The notes: generated by a model not told the origin, from the letters alone. 64,000 nucleotides of DNA from Paraflavitalea devenefica (GCF_011759375.1 NZ_JAARML010000006.1:248001-312000), one strand, 5' to 3'. Positions 1-9,884 are shown, counted from the first letter of the stretch. Numbers and translations are program-made.

Positions 1-2
1 GT

Positions 3-1904
3 GTATGCGCCAAAGTGATCATACAACCAGAAGGCGGGGTATGGGGAGAAGGTATAGAGAATAATTTCCTGGTAAGATTAACCGGTAAAAATAACCTGCC
101 CGTAAAAGATACCTTTTACATTACCGATAATACCAATAAACCAATTGCTGCCGGCAGGACCAATGAGTACGGCCTGGCAAAGATCACCTTCACACCGGCA
201 GCCGGTAACAGGACTTATAAGTTCAATGCAACCGGCATGACGTCGAATATCACTTTAGAAGCTTCTAAAGGAATAAGCATAAAAACCGACGCTACCAATA
301 AGAGCAAGCTGTTTATCTCCCTCGACAAAAGCAGCGACAACAAGAAGAACAACTTCCTGGTAATGGGCATTCACCAGAATAAGATCTGTTACCAGTCTGT
401 TTTCGATTTCAATGAAGGCGCTACGGCAACGGCCGTAAACCGCAATAAGTTACCGGCAGGAGTTATCACGTTCTGGGTATTGGATGAAGAGAACACCGTG
501 CTGGCACATCGCAAGATATACAATACACCTGCAGCCATTGCCGGTCCGGAGGTTACGATACAAAATACAGAGGGTAAAAAAAGAATTACCATCCCCTCTA
601 CGCTTAATGCCGGCTTTATTACAGCAGTAGCAACGCGCCCCTTGCTTACAGGCGATGGCGGCACAGTGATTAACCTGTTACCCTCGATCCCGGAGCTGCA
701 ACAGGACTATTTCGTTGAACTGGATAACCTGCAGACCGATCAATCGCTCGCCGTCATAGATCAACTGTTACTGTCACAAACTACCGGCCTGCTGGGTGCT
801 AAATGGCAGGTGCAGCCACCTGCGCTGAAATACATCGTTGAATCGGGCATTACCATCAGGGGAAAAGTAGCTCCCTTTGTTGGCAAAATAGATGCCCAGG
901 GATACGATGCGGAGCTGATCATTAAAGGAGATGACTCCTCCACTACCCTTTCCAAAGCCAAAACTTTCCCCAATGGCGATTTTACCGTACCCGATGTTCA
1001 GTTTAAGAAAGAGGCCCGTATCTATTTCCAGGCCCATAATCCCAAGAACAAGAAGGAACTGATGAAGATGGAACTCTATCCTTCCTTCTTTGACACACTG
1101 AAAACAGCAGCCCTGGCGCCATTGATACGTTATCCCAAGGAATACCTGAAAGGGCAGCTTGACCCGGCATTTAAAAAATTACTGGATAGCCTCAAACCTG
1201 TTGATCCGCGGTTCAGGGAGTTGCAGCAGGTGGTAGTAACTGCCAAAGCAAAAAGCAGGATGGATTCTTTGAAACAGGAATACCTGAGCCCTATTTTTAA
1301 TGATGGAACATCTCAGGTGCTGGTGCCTGAAAGAACTAATTACATCAGTATATGGCAGTTTATACGGGGTAGTGTACCCGGTATCATTATTGAGGGCGAC
1401 CTGCTGGACCCGGTGGTGCGATTTTCCCGTTACAATGAAGCACCCCAAAGCACTGGTACGGGGGAAGACATGAGCGACGCCATGGAAAATCCTACAGGCA
1501 TCTACTTTTTCCTGAATGAAGTACAGGTTTCCAAAGACGTGCTGAATTCCATTCAGGTAGAAGATATTGCACTGGTTACTGTTAACAAACAGCCAACGGC
1601 TACGCTGGGCGCTTATAATGGTTATATAGCCGTATTTACCAAAAAGGGAGCGGCCACTTCTACTACAGATAAGAGCCTTGCCAGTGATAAACGTAAGGGT
1701 TATTCTGTAACACGGGAAGTATACCTATATCTGTCTGAAGAAAAAGAACCGCAGCCGGGCAACACCTTGGCCTGGAGAAGCTTTAGCAAGCCTTTACCTA
1801 AACCTATAGTTTTTAATGTACCGGGATCATTGAACAGTGAACTGATCATCGGCGGATGGGATGCCAACGGAAAACTGGTCATTGAAAGAAAAACAATCCA
1901 GTAA
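3..1904 (+). CDS. MG2/TonB-plug-domain protein, 5' truncated
   Basis: The frame is already open at base 3 and runs into the window from the left, so this is the C-terminal part (about 634 codons) of a larger protein; the GTG at 15 is not a convincing start. The visible N-part has a PEGG motif followed by beta-rich macroglobulin-like sequence, as in Bacteroidota surface proteins combining alpha-2-macroglobulin (MG2) domains with a TonB plug-like module. The C-part, from about residue 405 after the GTG, reads as such a plug (LQQVVVTAK, then an ADVS-free variant ending in YNGYIAVFTKKG). No beta-barrel follows, so it is probably a periplasmic or surface-exposed protein and not a receptor channel. 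Function is unknown; family assignment is by recognition of motifs only. Confidence 0.7.
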   Translation, partial: VCAKVIIQPEGGVWGEGIENNFLVRLTGKNNLPVKDTFYITDNTNKPIAAGRTNEYGLAKITFTPAAGNRTYKFNATGMTSNITLEASKGISIKTDATNKSKLFISLDKSSDNKKNNFLVMGIHQNKICYQSVFDFNEGATATAVNRNKLPAGVITFWVLDEENTVLAHRKIYNTPAAIAGPEVTIQNTEGKKRITIPSTLNAGFITAVATRPLLTGDGGTVINLLPSIPELQQDYFVELDNLQTDQSLAVIDQLLLSQTTGLLGAKWQVQPPALKYIVESGITIRGKVAPFVGKIDAQGYDAELIIKGDDSSTTLSKAKTFPNGDFTVPDVQFKKEARIYFQAHNPKNKKELMKMELYPSFFDTLKTAALAPLIRYPKEYLKGQLDPAFKKLLDSLKPVDPRFRELQQVVVTAKAKSRMDSLKQEYLSPIFNDGTSQVLVPERTNYISIWQFIRGSVPGIIIEGDLLDPVVRFSRYNEAPQSTGTGEDMSDAMENPTGIYFFLNEVQVSKDVLNSIQVEDIALVTVNKQPTATLGAYNGYIAVFTKKGAATSTTDKSLASDKRKGYSVTREVYLYLSEEKEPQPGNTLAWRSFSKPLPKPIVFNVPGSLNSELIIGGWDANGKLVIERKTIQ

Positions 1905-1913
1905 TAAAACATT

Positions 1914-1946
1914 GTCACCCTGAGCTTGTCGAAGGGCTGTCGAAGG
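1914..1946. repeat. REP-like intergenic repeat unit
   Basis: The gap between two convergent genes holds CACCCTGAGCTTGTCGAAGG followed by a second partial copy (CTGTCGAAGG). This CCCTGAGC..GTCGAAGGG element is one I recognise as a frequent short intergenic repeat in Bacteroidota genomes. No other copy was seen in the window. The identification rests on recall, not on a search. Confidence 0.5.
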
Positions 1947-1985
1947 AACATTACCGCCTTCCCGTCTTTCTGGCTAAGCCTTTTC

Positions 1986-3224
1986 CTACCCCCACGGCCA
2001 GTTATACGCCACAATAATAGCTGTTATAATACCGGCCAGGTCGGCCAGCAGGGAAACCGGGATGGCGTAGCGGGTTCTTTTGATACCTACAGACCCAAAA
2101 TACAAAGCCACTACATAAAAAGTAGTTTCCGATGATCCCTGGAACATACAGCTCAGGCGGCCAACAAAAGAATCAGGGCCGTTTTTAGTCATGGCATCAA
2201 TCATCATGGCCCTGGAACCACTGCCACTGAATGGCCGCATCAACGCAGTAGGCAAAGCAGGAACAAAGTCTGTATTAATACCCAGTTGGGAAAAAAACCA
2301 TTTAGCGCCCTGCATGATATAATCAAATACGCCGCTATTGCGCAGCACGCTGATGGCTACCAGCATCCCTACCAGGTAAGGTATGATCTTTACCGCCACC
2401 TCAAAACCCTGTTTGGCGCCGTCAATAAACGCATCATACACGGCAATCTTCTTATACATACCGCCCAGGATAAACACTACAAAAAGCAGCATAACAAGGC
2501 CCGTACTCAATACATTAGAAAAAATAGTGGCATTGGCTGTGCTCAGGTGTCGCAGGAATACCGCCAGGCCCCCCAGGCACGCTGCACCTACCAGCGCAAA
2601 GATGATAATGGCTGTCCACTGCCGGCCGCTGAAATGCTGCTTGAAAGCCGTAATGATCATGGCCACCATCGTAGCCACAAACGTACAGATCACACAGGGG
2701 ATAAAAATATCAGTCGCGTTCTTAGAGCCCACGATCACCCGCTGGGCAATAACACTCATCGGGATAATACTAAGCCCCGAAGCATGCAATACCATAAACA
2801 TCACCTGCGCATCAGAAGCCGTCTCTTTATCTTTATTCAGTTCCTGCAGGCTTTCCATCGCCTTCAATCCAAAAGGGACAGCCGCATTATCCAGTTGAAG
2901 CAGGTTGGCGGAAAAATTCATCATCATATGTCCCATGGCCGGGTGGTTGCGGGGAACGCCGGGAAACAGCTTACTGAAAAAGGGTCCTACGATCCGCGAC
3001 AATACATTGATCGCTCCGGCCCTTTCCCCGATCTGCATAAAGCCCAGGAACAAAGCCATCAACCCGATCAGGCCAAGGGAAATATCCACCCCTGTCTTGG
3101 CGGTCTCAAATACCCCATCAATAATCGCCTTAAACACCACCACATCACCCAGGAAGATCAGCTTGATCAGGGCTACCACAAAAGCGATCAGGAAAAAAGA
3201 GATCCACAGATAATTCAATACCAT
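1986..3224 (-). CDS. Nucleoside recognition (Gate) domain membrane protein, SpmA-SpmB fusion type
   Basis: This 412-residue integral membrane protein has two Gate-type halves, about residues 45-155 and 270-385, with hydrophobic segments throughout. Sequence such as MMMNFSANLLQLDNAAVPFG in the first half and RPFSGSGSRAMMIDAM in the second is typical of spore maturation proteins SpmA and SpmB, which are separate genes in Firmicutes and fused in many Bacteroidota. The substrate is unknown in non-sporulating bacteria; a solute or nucleoside transport role is only suggested by the family name. It is divergent from the permease at 3294, with about 70 bases between the starts, and convergent with the gene to its left. 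ATG start at 3224. Confidence 0.8.
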   Translation of the reverse strand: MVLNYLWISFFLIAFVVALIKLIFLGDVVVFKAIIDGVFETAKTGVDISLGLIGLMALFLGFMQIGERAGAINVLSRIVGPFFSKLFPGVPRNHPAMGHMMMNFSANLLQLDNAAVPFGLKAMESLQELNKDKETASDAQVMFMVLHASGLSIIPMSVIAQRVIVGSKNATDIFIPCVICTFVATMVAMIITAFKQHFSGRQWTAIIIFALVGAACLGGLAVFLRHLSTANATIFSNVLSTGLVMLLFVVFILGGMYKKIAVYDAFIDGAKQGFEVAVKIIPYLVGMLVAISVLRNSGVFDYIMQGAKWFFSQLGINTDFVPALPTALMRPFSGSGSRAMMIDAMTKNGPDSFVGRLSCMFQGSSETTFYVVALYFGSVGIKRTRYAIPVSLLADLAGIITAIIVAYNWPWG

Positions 3225-3293
3225 ATTGGATGGTTAAAGCGTTGAAGATAAAATAAAGTTATTGAATCTGACCAGTTTTTAATAACATTGGGT

Positions 3294-5714
3294 ATGCTAC
3301 GAAACATCCTCCTCGTCACCTGGCGCAACCTTACCAAAAACAGGATTTATACGCTTATTAACGTCACCGGCCTTGCCCTTGGTATAGCAGCCTTCCTGCT
3401 CATCAGCGCCTATATCAACTTTGAAGAAAGCTATGACCGCACACATGCCGGTGGAGACAATATCTACCGCGTGGAAAGCCGGTTCTACAAAGGCGATCAC
3501 CTCACCGACGACTGGGCCACCAGCACCAATGGATATGCCAGGGCCATGCAGGACAACCTGCCGGGCATCGTTTCCTATACCCGGATCGACTGGCACAATG
3601 CCGAACGGATGGTGCGTTACGAGGATATCAAACACCGGGAAGAACATGTTTGCTTTGCCGACAGTAACTTCTTTGCTTTCTTTTCTTATCCCCTCCTGAA
3701 GGGCGATCCCCTTACCGTGCTGAAAGAAGTAAATACAGTGGTCATTTCCGAAGCAGCCGCCCAAAAATACTTTGGCAAGGAGAACCCGGTAGGCAAATTT
3801 CTCGATATCAGCACGCAGAGTGGCAAGCTTAACTGCGCCGTGAGCGGTGTATTCAAAAACCTTCCGCCCAACTCTTCCCTGCAGTTCGATATGCTGATCT
3901 CCTGGAGCACCATGCCCAACTGGCTAAAAGACTTCTGGTACATGCATGAAAACTATACTTTCGTAAAGCTGCAGCCAGGCATTTCCCCCGCCAGCATTGA
4001 AGCTCAATTCCCGGCCCTTGCCGAAAAATACAAAACAGGACCAGCCCTCAAAGACGTGAAATGGGCCATACAACTGGCGCCATTACAAGACATTCACCTC
4101 AACCCGGCCAAACAATATGAACTAGGCATCAAGGGAAACCGTCAGTCAATACAGTTGTTGGGCATCATGGCATTCGTGATACTCATCATAGCCTTCATCA
4201 ACTACATCAACCTCACCACTGCCCGGTCCATTGACCGTTCCCGCGAAATAGGTATCCGGAAAATCAACGGCGCCCGTTCCTACCAGCTCATCTTTCAGTT
4301 CCTGTTCGAGTCTTTCCTCATTAACCTCGTTGCGCTGCTATTAGCCATTGTGCTGGTCATGACGGTGTGGTGGTGGCTACCCGGGTTCCTCATTGCCAAC
4401 GGCTCGCACGGATTACTGTTTGATACTACCTTGTTCCTGCGCGTAGGCGCTGTACTGTTCGCTGGTGTATTCATGGCGGGCATCTACCCTGCCCTGGTAT
4501 TGGTACGCTTAAATCCCGTTCAGGTATTGAAAGGACGCTTCTCCTTTTCTGTCAGCGGTACTCTCCTACGGAGATCCATGGTGGCATTCCAGTTCACGGC
4601 CTCCCTGCTGCTCATAGCAGGCACCATCGCCGTTTACCGGCAACTGCATTACATGCATACACAAAACATTGGCGTAGGTATTGAACAAACCATTGTGATC
4701 AAGTCGCCTGCCAAAACAGACAACTACAAACAAAAAATACAAAGCATAAAAACTTCCTTCCAGGCAATACCCGGTGTTACAGCCGTCACAGCATCCGGCG
4801 CAGTGCCCGGTAAGAAAGTGGGAAAATTCCTGGCCAACAGGCGGTTTGGTGCGTCTGCCGCAGAAGAACGGCTCTATGAGATGCTGAAAGTAGACCATGA
4901 TTTTATAGCTACCTATGGCCTCCAGATCATGGCAGGAAGAGGGTTTGATAAAACCCGGCCCGATGATTCAACCGGCGTGGTGCTCAACGAATCGGCTGTC
5001 AGGCAATTCGGGTTTGCTTCTGCCGAAGCAGCCCTGGACCAGCAGGTATGGCTGGAAACCGTTACCCAACGGCCCAATAAGATCATTGGCGTGATCAAAG
5101 ACTACCACCAGCAATCACTGCAGGAAGCCTATACACCCGTCATCTTATTTATGGACCCTGCCCTGGGATGGATACCCACCGATTACTTTTCGGTAAAAAT
5201 TACGGCCGGTTCCATGCCCGATAAAATGGCCCATTTGAAAAAGAGCTGGCAGGAGTTCTTTCCTGAATCATCTTTTGACAGCTTCTTCCTGGATGAATTC
5301 TACAACCGCCAATACCAGCAGGATATACAGTTTGGTAACAACTTCATGCTCTTTTCCCTGATAGCCATACTGATTGCCTGTATGGGTCTATTCGGTTTAA
5401 CGGCTTATTCCACTGCAAGGCGCACCAAAGAGATTGGTATACGCAAAGTAGCAGGCGCTTCTGTGCGGCACATTCTGTCCCTGCTTACCTGGAATACGGT
5501 GAAGCTGATCCTGTGGTGCAGCCTGGTAGCCATCCCGCTGGCCATATTACTGATCATGCAATGGCTCAACGATTATGCATTCAGGGTATCGTTAACCTGG
5601 TGGCAGTTTATATTGCCGGTAGTTATATTGGTATTGATCGCCCTGCTTACGACAGCCTGGCTTACGCTGAAAGCGGCACTGGCCAATCCCACCGTCAGCC
5701 TGCGGAATGAATGA
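3294..5714 (+). CDS. ABC transporter permease (MacB/FtsX type)
   Basis: This 806-residue protein has the duplicated layout of large Bacteroidota permeases. There is an N-terminal membrane segment (about residues 19-40), a periplasmic MacB-like domain, an FtsX block of three helices (about 285-405), then a second MacB domain and FtsX block (about 425-800). TARSIDRSREIGIRKINGAR and TARRTKEIGIRKVAGAS are the two cytoplasmic coupling motifs, one per half. The ATG at 3294 (MLRNILLVTWRNL) is chosen over an in-frame TTG two codons upstream. No ATPase gene is adjacent, so its partner is encoded elsewhere. Substrate unknown; such permeases commonly move lipoproteins, peptides or toxic compounds. Confidence 0.88.
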   Translation: MLRNILLVTWRNLTKNRIYTLINVTGLALGIAAFLLISAYINFEESYDRTHAGGDNIYRVESRFYKGDHLTDDWATSTNGYARAMQDNLPGIVSYTRIDWHNAERMVRYEDIKHREEHVCFADSNFFAFFSYPLLKGDPLTVLKEVNTVVISEAAAQKYFGKENPVGKFLDISTQSGKLNCAVSGVFKNLPPNSSLQFDMLISWSTMPNWLKDFWYMHENYTFVKLQPGISPASIEAQFPALAEKYKTGPALKDVKWAIQLAPLQDIHLNPAKQYELGIKGNRQSIQLLGIMAFVILIIAFINYINLTTARSIDRSREIGIRKINGARSYQLIFQFLFESFLINLVALLLAIVLVMTVWWWLPGFLIANGSHGLLFDTTLFLRVGAVLFAGVFMAGIYPALVLVRLNPVQVLKGRFSFSVSGTLLRRSMVAFQFTASLLLIAGTIAVYRQLHYMHTQNIGVGIEQTIVIKSPAKTDNYKQKIQSIKTSFQAIPGVTAVTASGAVPGKKVGKFLANRRFGASAAEERLYEMLKVDHDFIATYGLQIMAGRGFDKTRPDDSTGVVLNESAVRQFGFASAEAALDQQVWLETVTQRPNKIIGVIKDYHQQSLQEAYTPVILFMDPALGWIPTDYFSVKITAGSMPDKMAHLKKSWQEFFPESSFDSFFLDEFYNRQYQQDIQFGNNFMLFSLIAILIACMGLFGLTAYSTARRTKEIGIRKVAGASVRHILSLLTWNTVKLILWCSLVAIPLAILLIMQWLNDYAFRVSLTWWQFILPVVILVLIALLTTAWLTLKAALANPTVSLRNE

Positions 5715-5730
5715 GGCTAAAATATTCCCT

Positions 5731-5753
5731 GCCCTCCCACATCCGGGGAGGGC
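5731..5753. terminator. Hairpin after the permease gene
   Basis: GCCCTCCC and GGGAGGGC form a perfect 8-base-pair stem around a 7-base loop, 17 bases after the permease stop codon. No T-run follows on the plus strand, so it is a weak intrinsic terminator candidate or just an intergenic palindrome. Confidence 0.35.
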
Positions 5754-5795
5754 GTATAGCTCAAAAAGGTGATAAAAGCAGTAAAAGGAAGCCGC

Positions 5796-5803
5796 TAAAT
5801 TTG
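5796..5803 (+). promoter_or_regulatory. Candidate -7 box for the rhodanese gene
   Basis: TAAATTTG matches the Bacteroidota -7 consensus TAnnTTTG exactly and lies 20 bases before the rhodanese ATG, giving a leader of roughly 10-15 bases. No clear TTTG -33 box is visible at the usual spacing, so the call rests on the -7 element. Confidence 0.45.
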
Positions 5804-5822
5804 ATCCCTAAAAATCACCCTT

Positions 5823-6206
5823 ATGGCAGCAAAAACAGCGGCAGACCTTGTCAGGGAAGCCAAACAACAGGTGGAGAACCTGACACCGCAACAGGTAAAA
5901 GAGGAACTGGCAACAGGTAATACCACACTGATTGATATTCGTGAAAGTGAAGAATTGACACAAAACGGCATCATACCCGGCTCGGTACATGCACCCCGTG
6001 GTATGCTGGAATTTTATGCGGATGCTTCCCTGCCGTATCACAAACCAGCGTTTGACAAAGAAAAAAGGATCATCCTGCATTGCGCCTCCGGCGGCCGCTC
6101 GGCCCTGGCAGCCCAAACACTACAGCAAATGGGTTATGAAAATGTAGCCCACCTCGATGGCGGTATCAAGGCCTGGAAAGAAACAGGATTGCCTGTTTCA
6201 GCATAA
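5823..6206 (+). CDS. Rhodanese-like domain protein
   Basis: This is a single-domain rhodanese of 127 residues, the usual length for free-standing sulfurtransferases. The active-site loop is HCASGGRS (residues 86-93), with Cys87 as the persulfide-forming cysteine. The upstream LIDIRESEE and downstream LDGGIKAWKE motifs are typical of the fold. No signal peptide is seen, so it is probably cytoplasmic. The likely activity is transfer of sulfane sulfur, but the physiological donor and acceptor are unknown. It has its own candidate promoter and is convergent with the serine hydrolase to its right, only about 30 bases away. Confidence 0.88.
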   Translation: MAAKTAADLVREAKQQVENLTPQQVKEELATGNTTLIDIRESEELTQNGIIPGSVHAPRGMLEFYADASLPYHKPAFDKEKRIILHCASGGRSALAAQTLQQMGYENVAHLDGGIKAWKETGLPVSA

Positions 6207-6235
6207 TAAGCCGAATAGAACACAGGTCACTTGGA

Positions 6236-7291
6236 TCATTGCCCACCCCGGCTCCTGAGCACGATGCGCGCCAGTTGATCACTATCTATGAAAATATCGC
6301 GCTCAGGGGCATTGCTCAGCACGATCACGCAGAGGTCTTCTTTAGGATAAAACTGCAGATTGGCCAAAAAACCCGGCACTCCGCCGGCATGGGAAATGCA
6401 GGTGCGTCCCTGCTTCTTTTCATTAAACCATCCGTACCCGTAATCCCCTTTCCTGCGCACAAAGGCCTGTTCCCGGGTACTGTCCTGCATCACCTTTCCA
6501 TTGTACAATCCCCGGTACCAATGATAAATGTCCATCACCGTTGAATACATAGCGCCGCATCCCGGCGCCCAGGTAGAATCAAAGTCTACCTGGAGGACCT
6601 TCCTCTCCTTCATACTCAAATGACCAGTCGCCTTATTGCTATCCTTCACATGCTGAAAATCATAACCCGAATGCAGCATGCCAAGCGGTTCAAAGATCGT
6701 GCGCCGCGCTACCTGCTCAAATGGCTCACCGGTAACCTTCTCAATAATGGCGGTGAGCAAAATATAATTGGAGTTGGAATAGGAAAACTTTTCTCCCGGC
6801 TGTATACTCAGTGGCTCATGACTGAAATAAGCGATCAGCTTGTCCCGGGTTACCGGTGGCGCCCCATCCGGCAGCGACTGAATAGCCTTTATGAGCAGGT
6901 ATTCTCTCACACCGGAACTATGGGTAAGCAGGTGCTCAACAGTAATGGAGTCGCCATGTGGATAGCCCGGCAGGAACTTGGCGATGGGGTCCTGCAAAGA
7001 AAGCCTATGCTGTTCAGCAAGCCGGAGTATAACGGCGGCGGTAAAAGGCTTCGTGAGTGAACCGATACGGTATATCGTACCCGTGTCATTAAAAGTGTGG
7101 GCAACGGCATTTTTAAATCCATATCCTTTATACAACAGGATATTCCCGTGGTGCACCACAAGCGCCGTTCCGTTGAACGCTTGCTTCTTCTGTGGCTTTA
7201 AAAGATAATCGTCCAGTCGCTGCGTAATATCCTGTGCAACGGTACAACCAACAATCAATAAACCTGTGAAAAGGGTAAATAACTTGTGCAT
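6236..7291 (-). CDS. Serine hydrolase, beta-lactamase class C / PBP fold
   Basis: Residues below are counted from the ATG at 7291, which directly precedes a signal sequence; an in-frame ATG lies 12 codons upstream at 7327. The LIVGC at residues 12-16 could be a lipobox, so the protein may be a lipoprotein. The penicilloyl-serine motifs are complete: SLTK (78-81, nucleophile Ser78 and Lys81), YSN (171-173) and HAG (300-302). Length of about 351 residues fits the Beta-lactamase (PF00144) family, which includes D-amino peptidases, esterases and class C beta-lactamases. Substrate cannot be told from sequence. A second member of the same superfamily follows upstream, but the two differ strongly and look like independent genes. 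Confidence 0.85.
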   Translation of the reverse strand: MHKLFTLFTGLLIVGCTVAQDITQRLDDYLLKPQKKQAFNGTALVVHHGNILLYKGYGFKNAVAHTFNDTGTIYRIGSLTKPFTAAVILRLAEQHRLSLQDPIAKFLPGYPHGDSITVEHLLTHSSGVREYLLIKAIQSLPDGAPPVTRDKLIAYFSHEPLSIQPGEKFSYSNSNYILLTAIIEKVTGEPFEQVARRTIFEPLGMLHSGYDFQHVKDSNKATGHLSMKERKVLQVDFDSTWAPGCGAMYSTVMDIYHWYRGLYNGKVMQDSTREQAFVRRKGDYGYGWFNEKKQGRTCISHAGGVPGFLANLQFYPKEDLCVIVLSNAPERDIFIDSDQLARIVLRSRGGQ

Positions 7292-7361
7292 AGGCAACAT
7301 GAATAGTAGCCCGGACAAGTTACTCATTACCCTTTTGAAAGGACCGAAAGGTTTGTTAAAG

Positions 7362-8999
7362 TTATTTATCCAGCACAGCCGGCAGAATATAATCAGTCAT
7401 CATCCTGTCTACCTGCGGATGGGCGTATGGCTGCCCATAAGCGCTGGCTGTTATCACGATCACCAACGGCTGGTCTTTGAACACAAATATCTTATTGCCA
7501 CCGTTACCTGTACAATAGTAGGTTTCATAGCGTTTGCCACGCACAGTGTATTGCTTGTTCCAGAAAAGATACCCATAAAACTCGTCCGGCCTGCCAGGTA
7601 TGGGCAACTGCCTGCTGAACGTCTTATCAACCCACTGCCGCGGAAGGATCTGTTTACCATTCCACCGGCCACCGTTCTTATACAATTGTCCGTATTTGGC
7701 AAAATCGAGCGCATTCAGCCGGATGCCACCCGCTGTATTAGGAACATGTTGTGGCGTATACCCCCACTGGTATTGAATGCCCAATGGGGCAAAGAGTTTT
7801 TTATGGGCATATTGTTCCAACCCGCCAGGCACTGTCTTATTTAAAATATCCCCCAGCAGCACCACCCCGGCTGTAAAATAATGCCATTGTCCACGGGGCC
7901 TGGTGGCGCTCACCGGCAGATCGAGCGTGAACTTCACCCAATCACTCGTAGGGTACATATTCTCTTCATTGCCCGGCGAATTGCCATCGTCATCATTCCC
8001 ATCAAAGGCGGCACTCATCGTGAGCAGGTCTTTCAGGGTAACACGCTCTTTTTCGGGTGAGTAATTGGCAAAAGTAGATAGCGGATAAAATTCCTTTAAT
8101 GTCTGCCCCTCGCCTTTTAAATAACCTTCACCGATGGCGATACCGGCCATCGTAGAAGCAAAGGATTTGCCCACCGATCTCGGATCATGCAAAGAGCTCC
8201 GGCTTTCCCCGTTAAAATATTCCTCAATCAATAACTTGCCATCTTTGATAACCACAATGCTGTTGATCCTCCTGAATTCCATCGCCTCAATCTTTCCTTT
8301 CAGCTCTTTTATCTTATTGCGGTCGAATGATTCCGTGGAAACGGCAAAGCCCGGATAGGGTTCAATACGGTTCAATTGAATACGCGACACATCAACAACA
8401 ATCTTCCTGTTCACCACCAGGTTCAGGTCGCCGGCGGCAATAACATCACCCACTACCGACAGTACATGCGGGCGGATCTCCAGCCTGAGCAGATGCTTTC
8501 CCTCTGTCAATGCACTGTCTCCACCATTCCTTAGAAAACGGCCCCAGAAAAACTGGGTCCACCATACGCCCTCCTGCTCATTATCGATCAGCGGCTTACG
8601 CATCACGGTTTCCGTATCCCTGACGGCAGGCAGCGGCGCTCCCAGGATATCACTCTTGTAAACCAGCCGGCCATCTACCAGCAAAGAGAACTGGTAGCCG
8701 CTGAGTTTATGCAGGCTGTCTACGGAAAGTCCGGGGGCCAGCCGGTGCATATAATTCGTCAATGAATGGTTCATAAACACCGTCATGAACAGGTTGCTCT
8801 TATTGGTGAGCTCATAAGTATCCAAAAAATCACCGGGAGTAAGCTCCGGCAAAGCAATTGGCCGGGCAGTAAAAATGATCTTGCCGGTATTGGCCTGGTG
8901 AAAAGGAGAAGTAATCCCCTGATCCCTGACTATATCCTGGGCGGTAGCGGTAATCACGGATCCAAGGAGAAAAATAACTATCAATAAGCGGGAATGCAT
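7362..8999 (-). CDS. Serine hydrolase with extra N-terminal domain
   Basis: Residues are counted from the ATG at 8999 (signal peptide MHSRLLIVIFLLGSVITATA); an in-frame start ten codons upstream would add a non-hydrophobic tail. About residues 30-215 form an extra beta-rich domain of unknown role. The C-terminal part is a PBP-like serine hydrolase with SVGK (275-278) as the nucleophile motif in a HDPRSVGKSFAS context, and a GNGG segment near the end in the place of the usual KTG/HxG. The HDPRS context is like that of 6-aminohexanoate-dimer hydrolase and esterase-type members. Secreted to the periplasm or surface. Exact substrate unknown. Confidence 0.8.
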   Translation of the reverse strand: MHSRLLIVIFLLGSVITATAQDIVRDQGITSPFHQANTGKIIFTARPIALPELTPGDFLDTYELTNKSNLFMTVFMNHSLTNYMHRLAPGLSVDSLHKLSGYQFSLLVDGRLVYKSDILGAPLPAVRDTETVMRKPLIDNEQEGVWWTQFFWGRFLRNGGDSALTEGKHLLRLEIRPHVLSVVGDVIAAGDLNLVVNRKIVVDVSRIQLNRIEPYPGFAVSTESFDRNKIKELKGKIEAMEFRRINSIVVIKDGKLLIEEYFNGESRSSLHDPRSVGKSFASTMAGIAIGEGYLKGEGQTLKEFYPLSTFANYSPEKERVTLKDLLTMSAAFDGNDDDGNSPGNEENMYPTSDWVKFTLDLPVSATRPRGQWHYFTAGVVLLGDILNKTVPGGLEQYAHKKLFAPLGIQYQWGYTPQHVPNTAGGIRLNALDFAKYGQLYKNGGRWNGKQILPRQWVDKTFSRQLPIPGRPDEFYGYLFWNKQYTVRGKRYETYYCTGNGGNKIFVFKDQPLVIVITASAYGQPYAHPQVDRMMTDYILPAVLDK

Positions 9000-9065
9000 G
9001 TGCGGGATTTTAGTGTTTTGTTGGGTCAAAACTATTGCAGGCGCCCACGCAAAAATAGAACGATT

Positions 9066-9884
9066 TTAACACGGCTTATTTCTTAACAGGAATTTACGAT
9101 AGTGCAAAGGAGTCACCTGGTAATAAGACTTGAACGAGCGGATAAAATGGCTCTGGTCGGCAAAGCCGCATTCAAAGGATATATCGGTCAGGGAAAGCTC
9201 CTGGTTGGGCAATAGTGCCAGGGCCCGTTGCACCCTGATCGTCCGGATATAATCTCCCAGGGTCGTACCAAAATACTTAGAGAAGTCGCGTGATAAATGA
9301 ACCGGATGCACATCCAGGGAGGTAGCCAGGCCGGTCAGCGTCCAATGCTCTTTGGGTTCATGCAGCATCTCTTTGATCCTGTCTACCCATCGGGGATTTC
9401 TATCATGCATCCTGCGTTGGGAGGTTGACAAGCGCCCGAATATGTCCAATAACAAAGCATCAATGCTCAATTGACCGGTATTACCGGCTATCTTCATTTC
9501 CCGGACGATATTATACATCAGCATCTTGATGCGGGGGGCGGTAATACGGATGCTTCCTTCAGTAACATCGTTGAGCCGGTCAAAACCTTCAAACCACCGG
9601 CCATTAACCTCCACATGAATGCCCCGGGTAAACTGGCCGGAAGCAATATTGTAATGGGCATCCTGCCAGTTGTGAAACAACAGGTCCCCGGCACAGCACT
9701 CATACCTATCTTTTTTATTGCCTTCCACCATACCACCTTCCAGGATGAACGTGAAATAACTATTCTCATGAAAATGCCAGGGCACCCGGTCCTGCGAATA
9801 TTCGGTATCCGTGAGGGTTACCCCGTCCAGGTGAATCGTTTCATTCGTGACCCCATAAAATTGCCCTGTTTTTGAAAACTTCAT
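9066..9884 (-). CDS. AraC family transcriptional regulator
   Basis: 272 residues. About residues 20-110 form a cupin-like sensor domain (WHFHENSYFTFILEGG is typical), and about 165-262 form the double helix-turn-helix DNA-binding domain, with LTDISFECGFADQSHFIRSF as the second HTH. No membrane segment or receiver domain. It probably senses a small ligand and activates a nearby or distant operon. It is divergent from the GNAT/aminotransferase pair, with about 135 bases between starts, so control of that pair is possible but not shown. Its stop lies close to the start of the serine hydrolase on the same strand. Confidence 0.88.
   Translation of the reverse strand: MKFSKTGQFYGVTNETIHLDGVTLTDTEYSQDRVPWHFHENSYFTFILEGGMVEGNKKDRYECCAGDLLFHNWQDAHYNIASGQFTRGIHVEVNGRWFEGFDRLNDVTEGSIRITAPRIKMLMYNIVREMKIAGNTGQLSIDALLLDIFGRLSTSQRRMHDRNPRWVDRIKEMLHEPKEHWTLTGLATSLDVHPVHLSRDFSKYFGTTLGDYIRTIRVQRALALLPNQELSLTDISFECGFADQSHFIRSFKSYYQVTPLHYRKFLLRNKPC

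Noticed and set aside
2286..3245. Open frame of 319 codons on the plus strand opposite the SpmA-SpmB-type gene
   Set aside because: It has no recognisable domain, is low in hydrophobic residues and rich in His, Gln and Arg, as expected for the antisense frame of a membrane protein gene.
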